A DNA stretch of 21,767 nt from the NCBI GenBank assembly GCA_964428935.1, contig CAYSAG010000055.1, positions 1-21,767 of the forward strand. Reading direction: 5' to 3'. Source of the DNA: JAADHY01 sp964428935. Its GTDB lineage: Bacteria; Planctomycetota; Planctomycetia; Planctomycetales; Planctomycetaceae. The notes under the pieces were generated by a model that worked only from the letters and a program-made list of their open reading frames with translations, made no database searches and was not told the DNA's origin. Position numbers and translations under genes: made by a program. Below are positions 1-6,766 of this stretch, in pieces; the first letter of the stretch is position 1; the number at the start of each line of letters is the position of its first letter.

Positions 1-2008
1 CCTCCCGCATGTCACTGGGTTCGGCCTGGACGACCACCGTGTTGGTGCGCATGTCGGCCACGGCGCGGACGCGGGCTTCCAGGCCCGTGCGGTCCTCGTA
101 GAAGCTGTCGAGCATCTCAACGACTTGCGAGGCAATGGCGTTTTTCAGCCGGAAGACCGCAAATTCCGTCCGCGGGTCCACCGGCTGGTCGAGTTGGTCA
201 ATGAGGTCCAAGATGCCGGGCAGGTCTTCCTGTGCGGCCACAATGAGCAAGGCGTTTGGTTTGCCGACAGGAATGAAGCCCACAGTGGTTTGGTTGCGGG
301 AGAGGCCTTTAATGGTGTCCAGTTGCTGGTAGACGTTGGTGAGCAGTTCAGCCAAGGCGGCGCTGTTGACGTGTTTGAGCAGGTAGAGCCGAATGTTCGG
401 AGCCGCTCCAACGCCGACCTGTTCAATCATTTTCAAAATGGCCTCGACCTTGGCCACGTCCTCTTCGTTGCCGCGCAGGACGAAGCCCACGCCGGGAATG
501 TACTCGATTGTGACCTCGCCCTTCAGACCGCCAATGACGGCTTGGGGACGGGCTGCTCCGGGTTGAGCCGTCTGGGCTTCGGACGGCTGCGTTTGCGGTT
601 GTGCCGTTGCAGGCTGGGACGCTGGCGGTTGAGCCGCAGCCTGCGCGGCGGTCAACGAAGTGGTGGGACGTGCCGCGGCGGGTTGTTGGGCCGGAGACTG
701 TGGTTGGCTCGAGGAGGGAGCCACTGGAACGGGTCGCTGCGGTTCAGCCGGTCCACTGGAACCAGCGCGGGACGCAGCCGCGGCCTGGGCCGAAAGCGAC
801 TGCGCGGCAACCAACTGCCGGACGGCCGGTTGCAGTCCTTCGGCAATTTTCCTGACGTCTTGGTCGCTGGGAACGAACTGCGCCCGCTCGCTTCGGCGCG
901 GCTCTCGGTCGAGCAGGCGAATCAGTTGAGCCACCCCGCTGGCCAAAGGTTCGGGAGCCTGCACGACCAGCCGGTTGTTCTCGGTGTCGATTCCAACGGC
1001 GAACTGGACCGTGCGGCGCAGGCCAGACGGGCGGCCGGGTTTCGAGTCACCAGAGGAGCCGCTCGTCGGTTCGGTTTGAGCCGGCGACGAGCCTGCGTCA
1101 GACCGAGCGTAAACGACGAAGCCGGGCAGCCCGTTCGGACCGTCGTTGACCAGTTCGGCTCGTGACCGGTACGCTTCGAAAATGGCCCGCGAGACGTTCA
1201 CCGCGCTTTGCGTCCGGACCTGAACGGTCAGCGTCACCGGTTCCGCTTGGCGTTGTGGAGCGGGCTGCTCGTGCCCAGTCCGCTCCACCACCCGAACCGC
1301 GTGTTGGACTGGCCGGACCGGCGAGCTGGACTGCTCCACGACCCTCGCACTCTCGGCAGCTGCTCGAGCCGAAACCGGCCTGACCGCTCGGCTCGTCGCC
1401 GGGTGGCTCTGAGTGACCGTGCCGGCACGGAGCGCCGTCGCGCGGCCAAGACTGGCTGCGTCGCCGACGTGGACGGGGACGGTGGCGCCTTGCCGCAGCG
1501 GCGTGCTGGTTCGGACGTCGGTCCTGCCGCGGCCTTTTTGTTCTGGCCGCACGCTCGACGACGCCACGGTCGGCTGCTCGGGCCGCAGAATCGGCCGCGT
1601 GTAGCGAGCACGCAGCAGGTCGACCGGCAGCACCAGCAAGTAGCCGTTTTGGACGAAGGCTCGAAAACCTTGTCGCTCCAGTTCCGCGTTCAGAACCCGA
1701 AGAGCTTGGTCCAGCGTGTAGGTTCGCGAGTCGTGTCGGGCGAAGTGGCCGCTGGGCGCCTTGGGCATGACCAGGGTCAGCCCGCCGGCTGCCGCGAGGT
1801 CTTGGAAGACGCGGTCCCAGCTGGCCCGAAAGTAGTTCAAACGCACTCGGGCCGACGAGCGGTGAGCTCGCTGCACCGCAGTCGGCTCGTGCTTGGGCCG
1901 CGAGAGCCACGGTGGAGCGGCTTGGACCAGAGTGGCACAAAACGAGAACAGGACGACGCCCCACGCGCACGTCCACCCTTCACCCCGCCGAGAAAAGCTT
2001 GCCTTCAA
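1..2008 (-). CDS. Secretin-like outer-membrane protein, N-terminal part (GspD/PulD type), cut by left edge
   Basis: About 669 residues are visible, and the frame is still open at base 1. The start is a TTG at 2008, chosen because AAGGAGG lies 7 bases upstream and the product then opens with a basic stretch, a hydrophobic core (WGVVLFSFCATLV) and an AxA-like signal cleavage site near residue 31. Residues 53-130 look like an N0/STN domain. Residues 256-368 hold a second alpha/beta domain, and about 400-490 is an Ala/Pro/Gln-rich linker. Residues 491-530 (GNEEDVAKVEAILK) and two Secretin_N-like repeats (about 535-600 and 605-669) follow. Secretins form gated outer-membrane channels for type II secretion, type IV pili or related machines. 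The C-terminal barrel-forming domain that would confirm this lies outside the window. No partner secretion gene is present, so which machine it serves is unknown. It could be one of the planctomycete secretin-like proteins of undefined role. Confidence 0.8.
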   Translation of the reverse strand, partial: MKASFSRRGEGWTCAWGVVLFSFCATLVQAAPPWLSRPKHEPTAVQRAHRSSARVRLNYFRASWDRVFQDLAAAGGLTLVMPKAPSGHFARHDSRTYTLDQALRVLNAELERQGFRAFVQNGYLLVLPVDLLRARYTRPILRPEQPTVASSSVRPEQKGRGRTDVRTSTPLRQGATVPVHVGDAASLGRATALRAGTVTQSHPATSRAVRPVSARAAAESARVVEQSSSPVRPVQHAVRVVERTGHEQPAPQRQAEPVTLTVQVRTQSAVNVSRAIFEAYRSRAELVNDGPNGLPGFVVYARSDAGSSPAQTEPTSGSSGDSKPGRPSGLRRTVQFAVGIDTENNRLVVQAPEPLASGVAQLIRLLDREPRRSERAQFVPSDQDVRKIAEGLQPAVRQLVAAQSLSAQAAAASRAGSSGPAEPQRPVPVAPSSSQPQSPAQQPAAARPTTSLTAAQAAAQPPASQPATAQPQTQPSEAQTAQPGAARPQAVIGGLKGEVTIEYIPGVGFVLRGNEEDVAKVEAILKMIEQVGVGAAPNIRLYLLKHVNSAALAELLTNVYQQLDTIKGLSRNQTTVGFIPVGKPNALLIVAAQEDLPGILDLIDQLDQPVDPRTEFAVFRLKNAIASQVVEMLDSFYEDRTGLEARVRAVADMRTNTVVVQAEPSDMRE

Positions 2009-2506
2009 CTCCAAGCCTCCTTGCAACTGCTAGCAGCGTTTCGTCGTCTCGTTCGAACAGAGACAGGGTGGGCGGGAGTGTTCGTTGTGCAGTCGGTGTG
2101 TCGCTGGTGAATTGGTGACCCCCGGCTGCCCGCTGCTGGAACCGCCGGCCGCGTCCGCCTCGGCTGAGCCGCTCGCGGCCGGACCTCGCTGGGCGGCCCG
2201 CGTGACAGCGTCGAGCCAGCCGTCTTTCGCGGAGTCCGGAACGCCGCGGTCGGGAGCGTGCGTTGGTGCCAGCTGAGCCCCGTGGCCGGAATTTCGACCG
2301 GAAGGCTCGCACGCTCCAGCAGCCCGCTCGAAACGCAAGCGCGGACTAACCGGCACGACCCGGACAGCCGGCTCATTCGTTACAATCGGCAACCCTTGCC
2401 AGTTGAATGAAGCTTTTCTTGCCCGCGTGAGCGGAGTTTCAGGGCGGTGGGGAGCGGTGCCGGGTGGAGCGAGGCGAGCCGACGCCGGTCTTGTGGCATT
2501 TGAGGG
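2009..2506. other. 498-base intergenic stretch, no convincing gene
   Basis: This lies between the glycosyltransferase stop and the secretin start. It holds the secretin ribosome binding site and a small perfect hairpin at 2388-2400 (GGCAA, loop CCC, TTGCC). Several open frames of 60-120 codons cross it, but their products are Arg/Ser/Pro-rich, lack a hydrophobic core and have no ribosome binding site. One (2392 to 2030, minus) is in frame with the secretin and separated from it by a single TAG. I see no strong promoter. Confidence 0.5.
2016..2022 (-). promoter_or_regulatory. Ribosome binding site deciding a TTG start
   Basis: AAGGAGG on the minus strand, 7 bases before TTG at 2008. Another in-frame TTG at 2014 is only 1 base from the site and is too close. 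The next in-frame codon upstream that matters is a TAG at 2032-2030, so the start must lie in this short stretch or further inside the gene. Confidence 0.75.
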
Positions 2507-3802
2507 TCAGGAAGAGCGGGCCGATTTGGCAAACTGGCGAAACAGCTGTAACCCCCGCTCAGCCGTTCGCTCGACCGAGCACAGCCGCCGGACGCCTTCG
2601 TGGCCGCGTCGAGCCAGTTGCAGCCGCAGCGGTTCGTCTTCGACAAGCCGCTGGACGGCGTCGGCCAGCGACGCGGGGTCCTCGGGCGAAACCAGCAGCC
2701 CGCCGCCGGTGGAACCGACCAGCTCGGGAAAGCTCCCGTGGGCCGGCTGGACGACGGGAACGCCGTTGGCCCACGCCTCCAGCACGTACAGGCCCTTCGG
2801 CTCCCGGTAGGTCGTGGGGACGCTCAGCGCGTGCAGGCGACGGAGGAACTCGACCTTTTGCTCAACCGTGTCCGGGCTGCCAGCGTAGTTCAGCCGCCCG
2901 CCCGCTCGACGAGCCTTCCGCTCGAGCTCTCGCAAGTAACGGCGGTCGGACGGCCGCAGGTAGCCGCCGACGTGCAACTGGACCGGCACGCCACGTTCGA
3001 GCAGCCGCACGTACGCGTCCACGAGGACGTGCAGTCCTTTCTCCGGGCAAACGCGAGCGAAGTAGCCCAGGCGGAACGGCTCGCGGCCGCGTTCGGCAGG
3101 CCGTCCGACGTGGGGACAGAGGTGGAGCCCGAGCGGCAGACGTCGGAGCCGCTGCCGCGGCACCTGCAGCCACTCCGAGACAAACTCTTCGTAAAACCGA
3201 CTGTGGACCAGCAGCGCGTCGAACGACTTGGCCAGCGTGCGGAGCCGTCGAAGGGTTTCGGTGCGGAACGGCTCGGGCAGCGCCTGGACGAAAATGTCGT
3301 CGCCCTGCAGCAGACAGAGGACCGGCCCGTCGTAGCGGCTTCGCAGAGCGGGAACGACTCCGGCCAGCAGGCAGTTGCTGAAGCAGACCAGGTCGGGACG
3401 CAAATCGCCAGCGAGGAACCGGCACAGACGGTCGACCTCGTCGCCGAAAAGGCCTTGCTCGCCGCGGAGCAGTTCGACCGTGAGCTCACCCAACTGAGCG
3501 GCCTGGTTGCCGACCGCCCGCCGGCCGACGGCAGAGAGCAGCCAGGGGGAGTCGAGCGGGCGCCGGACCGCCGCCGGCACCCTTCGCCACCACGGCCAGC
3601 GGTGCTCCAAGTACAAGTTCAGTCCACCCAGAAAAACTTCGCTCAGGCTGGCGTCTGGTTCGTCGACGCGAATGGGAGAGTAGGTCGGGACGAGCGAAAC
3701 CTGGACGCCCAGCTCGTGCAGGGCCCGGGCCCAGGCGTTGTCGAGCATGCACGAACCACAGAACATTCCGGCTCCGCCGGCTGTCACCAACGCGACGTGC
3801 AT
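2507..3802 (-). CDS. Family-4 (GT-B) glycosyltransferase
   Basis: 431 residues. The open frame extends 110 codons further upstream, but ATG at 3802 is chosen because GAGGAG lies 9 bases before it and the product then begins with the GT-B first strand, MHVALVTAGGAGMFCG, as in GT4 enzymes. The N-terminal half (1-235) is the acceptor-side Rossmann domain; a second beta-strand start (FRLGYFARVCPEKGLHVL) opens the donor-side domain near residue 243. The family's E-x7-E motif is present as E334-PKGLYVL-E342. It likely transfers a sugar from a nucleotide-sugar donor to a lipid, polysaccharide or protein acceptor in the cytoplasm, with retention of configuration. Acceptor and sugar cannot be told from sequence. 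A Cys-containing N-terminal stretch (FCGSCM) is notable but its role is unknown. The neighbour upstream on the same strand is a glutamine amidotransferase 193 bases away; no other polysaccharide gene is in view. Confidence 0.88.
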   Translation of the reverse strand: MHVALVTAGGAGMFCGSCMLDNAWARALHELGVQVSLVPTYSPIRVDEPDASLSEVFLGGLNLYLEHRWPWWRRVPAAVRRPLDSPWLLSAVGRRAVGNQAAQLGELTVELLRGEQGLFGDEVDRLCRFLAGDLRPDLVCFSNCLLAGVVPALRSRYDGPVLCLLQGDDIFVQALPEPFRTETLRRLRTLAKSFDALLVHSRFYEEFVSEWLQVPRQRLRRLPLGLHLCPHVGRPAERGREPFRLGYFARVCPEKGLHVLVDAYVRLLERGVPVQLHVGGYLRPSDRRYLRELERKARRAGGRLNYAGSPDTVEQKVEFLRRLHALSVPTTYREPKGLYVLEAWANGVPVVQPAHGSFPELVGSTGGGLLVSPEDPASLADAVQRLVEDEPLRLQLARRGHEGVRRLCSVERTAERGLQLFRQFAKSARSS

Positions 3803-3995
3803 GGGAGCGGTCTCCTCGTGTGGAACGTCGACGGGCGCGGGCAGGCGGTGTCGTCGCGCTGTCGCCGGTCGGTGCCCGTGCCGAGGCAGCGCCGGCGAGC
3901 GGCCCAGCCGCCAGCAACGCTCCGGCGTTCGCTCGGTTCTGGCTTTGCCCGCCGGCCCGTCCCGCTGGTCGGTCGGCCCGCTACAGCCTCCGTCC

Positions 3996-4718
3996 TCAAC
4001 CCAACGCCCAGCGGACGAACCGAGGCAACAGCGTCGCGGCGGCACGGGTTTCCTGCGTCGTCCGGCAGAACTCCTCCAGCGACACCCCGGCAATCCGTTT
4101 GACGTACTGCGGGTAAGCTCGCACGCGAGCAATCAGGTCGTCCCGTGTCAGCTCGGGGTGGAACTGAGTGCAGTAAATCGGGCGGTCGGCGAACCGGTAC
4201 GCCTGGAAGGGCACGCGGTCGGAGTAGGCCAAGCAGACGGCGTCGGCCGGCAACCGTTCGACTCGGTCCTCGTGTCCCATTTGAGCGAAGAAACGCGGGC
4301 CGAGGGGCCCGAAGACCGGGTCGGCCAGGCCGGCCTGGGTCAAGTGGACCGTTCGCGTTCCCAATTCCGCCCGCTGCGGGTCGTGCACCACCCGCCCGCC
4401 CAAGGCTCGAGCCATGGCTTGAAAGCCCCAGCAGGACGCAAACGTGGGCTGGGCCTGTTGGTGAATGTCGCGCATGAGTTCGAGGGCGGCGTCCAGCCAC
4501 GGGGCGTCGGCCGTTGCCGAGTACTCGCCGCTGCCTCCGAACAGCACGACGTCCACGGCGTGCAGGTCCGACGGCTCGGCCCCTCGCAGCAAGTCCACCA
4601 CGCGAATGCGGTCGGGCGTGGTGTGCAGGGCCCGGGCAAACGCAAGGACCTCGTTCTCACGCATGGGGTCCTCGGGGTTGCGAACTTGGAAAAGGAGGAA
4701 GGTCAGAGGTTCGGACAT
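3996..4718 (-). CDS. Class I glutamine amidotransferase domain protein
   Basis: 240 residues, a stand-alone GATase-1 domain of the usual size. The catalytic triad can be placed: the nucleophile Cys96 in the elbow FASCWGFQ, and His187 and Glu189 in QFHPEL. An oxyanion-type glycine segment, FGGSGEYS, is at 60-67. Enzymes of this class release ammonia from glutamine for a partner synthase, or act as gamma-glutamyl hydrolases or peptidases. No synthase gene (guaA, carB, trpE and so on) lies beside it, so the physiological substrate is not known. It resembles the loosely annotated GuaA-like stand-alone amidotransferases. The ATG at 4718 has no clear Shine-Dalgarno, but the N-terminus MSEPLTFLLFQV begins the first beta strand correctly. 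Confidence 0.88.
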   Translation of the reverse strand: MSEPLTFLLFQVRNPEDPMRENEVLAFARALHTTPDRIRVVDLLRGAEPSDLHAVDVVLFGGSGEYSATADAPWLDAALELMRDIHQQAQPTFASCWGFQAMARALGGRVVHDPQRAELGTRTVHLTQAGLADPVFGPLGPRFFAQMGHEDRVERLPADAVCLAYSDRVPFQAYRFADRPIYCTQFHPELTRDDLIARVRAYPQYVKRIAGVSLEEFCRTTQETRAAATLLPRFVRWALG

Positions 4719-5227
4719 GCGACGGGTTGGTTTTTTCGAAAAGGTTTTCCAAAGACGCGTTCGGGGAGTCTGCGGCGTCCCGTTTTGCGAACGGTTTGTC
4801 TACGAAAAGGCCGAGGAACGAACGGCTTTTTTGACGACCGGCCTGCAGCGCTTGGCCGACCGGTGTTCGAAAACGCCCACGGGAGAGGCCGGCACGGAAG
4901 TCGAGGCGTGGCCGCGGGAGCGCAGCGCGCCTCCGCGGCAGTCGGCGCCGGAAGCCCGTCCTCGACCGCACCAGCAAGGCCAGCCAGTCTTGCAAGGACC
5001 AACGGGGCGACGGCACTTTCCACGGCCGAGCGGGTCAGCGCGGTCCGCGACTGGAAACAATGGCCGCGGTGCAGCTCGGCCACACCGCGGCCCGAAAGGC
5101 CACTCGGGACCGGCTTGGCGGGACTCCGCGCACAGGCCAAGACCGCTCAAACGGACCGAACCAGGCGTGTGCTTCGAGCACAGCACGGCGGTCCGCTTGG
5201 CACCGGTGCCGGCCGGTGGGTTCCCTC
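4719..5227. other. 509-base intergenic stretch, no convincing gene
   Basis: This lies between the oxidoreductase stop and the amidotransferase start, both minus strand. It contains A/T runs unusual for this GC-rich window (T6 at 4731-4736 and at 4827-4832) and two small hairpins: CCGTT-TTGCG-AACGG at 4780-4794, and the terminator-like element listed separately. Open frames crossing it on both strands give Arg/Pro-rich products without homology I can recognise. Confidence 0.5.
4804..4832. terminator. Possible bidirectional intrinsic terminator
   Basis: GCCG (4810-4813) pairs with CGGC (4823-4826) around a 9-base loop. The plus strand then has T6 (4827-4832). On the minus strand the same hairpin is followed by CTTTTCG. 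It is placed to stop transcripts coming from the oxidoreductase before the amidotransferase. The stem is only 4 GC pairs, extendable by A-T pairs, so this is weak. Confidence 0.3.
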
Positions 5228-6421
5228 CTACTTGACCTCCTCCAACTTCACCCAGCGGCGTTCGTTGGCGGAAATCAGAGCGGCCTCGAGGACGCGCTGG
5301 GTTTGGTAGGCGTCTTCGAAGTCCGGCAGCGGCACGGTCGGCTCCTCGCCACCCAAGACTTTCAAAATGTCGTACGCCTGGTTGACGAAGCCGTGCTCGT
5401 AGCCAATCAGGTGGGCGTCGGGCCACCAGTTGGCCACGTACGGGTGTCCCTCGGGGAACTCGCCGCCGTGAGTGCACATGATGGTCGTCCAGCCCTGCAG
5501 CGCTCGCGGCCGCGTTCGGTCGTAGAACTGCAGCTCGTTCATTCGCTCGAAGTCGAACTTCAAGGCACCTTTGGTGCCGTTGATTTCGAACATGTTGCGG
5601 TTCTGGTTGCCGGTGGCTTGTCGAGCGGCCTCGAAGCTGGCCACCGCGCCGCCCGAGAACCGAGCCAGGAAAAGCACGGTGTCGTCGACTGTGACGGGGC
5701 CTTTGCCGGTAGCCGCCTCACCGCCGTCCGTAATGCCGCCGCCGGCCACTCCCGTCGCCAGCGTCCGCTCTTTGATGAAGGTTTCGGCGATGGCACCACA
5801 GACCTCGGTGATCTCCTGGCCGGTGACGAAGCGGGTCATGTCAATGATGTGAGCGTTCAGGTCGCCGTGAGCGCCCGACCCGGCCAGTTTTTGGTCGAAG
5901 CGCCACAGCAGCGGAACCGACTCGTCGGCCCAGTCCTGCAAGTAGGCGGCACGCACGTGTCGAATCTCGCCAATCAACCCGTTCTTGACCATCAGGTGGG
6001 CCAGCGCGACAGCCGGGCACCGTCGGTAGTTGAACCACACGAAGGTCTTGACGTTCGCTTTCTTCGCCGCCTCGACCATTTCGCGGGCGTCGGCCAAAGT
6101 GCCCGCAATCGGCTTCTCACACGCCACGTGCTTGCCGGCAGCGATGGCCGCCTTCGCAACCGGTGCGTGCATGTAGTTGGGAGTGACGATGTCGACCAGG
6201 TCGATTTCCGGCGACCGAACCAGCTCTTCCCAGTTCGTCGAGGCGTTCTTCCAGCCCCAGCGTTCCGCGAACGCCTGCGGGTTCTCTTCGGGCTGCCCGA
6301 AGACGGTGTGCATGACCGGCTTGACCGGCGGTGAGAAGAACTTCGACACCTGTCCCCAGGCGTTCGAATGCGACCGCCCCATGAACCCCTGACCGATCAG
6401 CGCGACGTTGATGGTAGACAT
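5228..6421 (-). CDS. Gfo/Idh/MocA family NAD(P)-dependent oxidoreductase
   Basis: 397 residues, the usual family length. The N-terminal Rossmann fold starts with NVALIGQGFMGRSH (nucleotide loop GxGxxG at residues 10-15). The conserved E-K-P motif is at 102-104 (ACEKPI), with the lysine expected to act in catalysis. The C-terminal beta-sheet domain carries GDLNAHIIDM (Asp187, His191), the usual substrate-side motif. Members oxidise or reduce sugars, cyclitols and related compounds with NAD(P)H in the cytoplasm, or as exported Tat proteins; here there is no signal peptide. Planctomycetes carry many paralogues and the substrate cannot be assigned. Start ATG 6421 is preceded by AAAGGAG with 6 bases of spacing, and a strong sigma-70-like promoter lies 65 bases further up, so this gene is probably transcribed from its own promoter. 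Confidence 0.93.
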   Translation of the reverse strand: MSTINVALIGQGFMGRSHSNAWGQVSKFFSPPVKPVMHTVFGQPEENPQAFAERWGWKNASTNWEELVRSPEIDLVDIVTPNYMHAPVAKAAIAAGKHVACEKPIAGTLADAREMVEAAKKANVKTFVWFNYRRCPAVALAHLMVKNGLIGEIRHVRAAYLQDWADESVPLLWRFDQKLAGSGAHGDLNAHIIDMTRFVTGQEITEVCGAIAETFIKERTLATGVAGGGITDGGEAATGKGPVTVDDTVLFLARFSGGAVASFEAARQATGNQNRNMFEINGTKGALKFDFERMNELQFYDRTRPRALQGWTTIMCTHGGEFPEGHPYVANWWPDAHLIGYEHGFVNQAYDILKVLGGEEPTVPLPDFEDAYQTQRVLEAALISANERRWVKLEEVK

Positions 6422-6492
6422 CGTCGACTCCTTTGCAGCTAAACCCTCAGGACCACCCTTTGCCCACCAAACGTGACGAAGATTTGTGGGCG

Positions 6493-6521
6493 TTTATAGA
6501 CCGATCGGGTCCGGTTTTCAA
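6493..6521 (-). promoter_or_regulatory. Sigma-70-like promoter of the Gfo/Idh/MocA gene
   Basis: On the minus strand, TTGAAA (bases 6521-6516) and TATAAA (6498-6493) are separated by exactly 17 bases, each 5 of 6 matches to the housekeeping consensus. Transcription would start near 6486 and give a leader of about 65 bases ending in a good ribosome binding site before ATG 6421. This is the best promoter match I found in the window. Confidence 0.65.
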
Positions 6522-6642
6522 GCTCTTGCCTCTCGGCCTTCGACGCCGACGCGGCGTCGGTCCGCATGCTGGTCGAGGGTCGCACGTCGCGGAAGGGTTG
6601 GCGTGTGAGCGGCTGGGTCACGCCAGTCGGCTGCCGCGGAGT

Positions 6643-6670
6643 TTGCGCCGCGTGCCGCTGGAGCCATAAT
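6643..6670 (+). promoter_or_regulatory. Weak promoter candidate for the RND permease
   Basis: TTGCGC (6643-6648), a 16-base spacer and CATAAT (6665-6670). The -10 box matches 5 of 6, the -35 box only 3 of 6. It would give a leader of about 90 bases to the ATG at 6767. Confidence 0.3.
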
Positions 6671-6766
6671 GCCTGCGACGGAGCGTGAGGTCGTTTTGTC
6701 CGGTAAGGCAAGCGGGGTGCGGAAACGAAGCGACTTGGTGGTCCATTCCCGAGGTCCAGACGTTCC

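Larger units (their letters stand above)
6422..6766. other. 345-base divergent intergenic region with two promoters and a palindrome
   Basis: This separates the minus-strand oxidoreductase from the plus-strand RND pump. It holds the oxidoreductase promoter (6493-6521), a perfect 7-bp hairpin at 6541-6559 (CGACGCC, loop GACGC, GGCGTCG) without a T-tract, and a weak plus-strand promoter candidate at 6643-6670. The palindrome sits between the two promoters, where a shared regulator could bind, but that is only a position argument. No gene is seen. Confidence 0.5.

Noticed and set aside
125..1165. Long open frame on the plus strand (346 codons) across the secretin gene
   Set aside because: It is antisense to a minus-strand frame with a signal peptide and recognisable secretin domains. 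Its product is Arg/Gly-rich and has no motif. It is a shadow caused by high GC codon use.
1098..1976. Minus-strand open frame of 292 codons in another frame of the secretin region
   Set aside because: Arg/Ser/Ala-rich product without secretin features; the secretin frame is continuous through the same bases and has the ribosome binding site and signal peptide.
2030..2392. 120-codon frame directly upstream of, and in frame with, the secretin, ending at a single TAG
   Set aside because: Considered as a small gene or an N-terminal extension lost to a nonsense change. It has no proper ribosome binding site, no hydrophobic core, and the secretin already has a good start and signal peptide after the TAG.
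3803..4132. Extension of the glycosyltransferase to an upstream start
   Set aside because: The extra 110 residues are Arg/Pro-rich and overlap the amidotransferase gene; ATG 3802 has a good ribosome binding site and the correct first beta strand.
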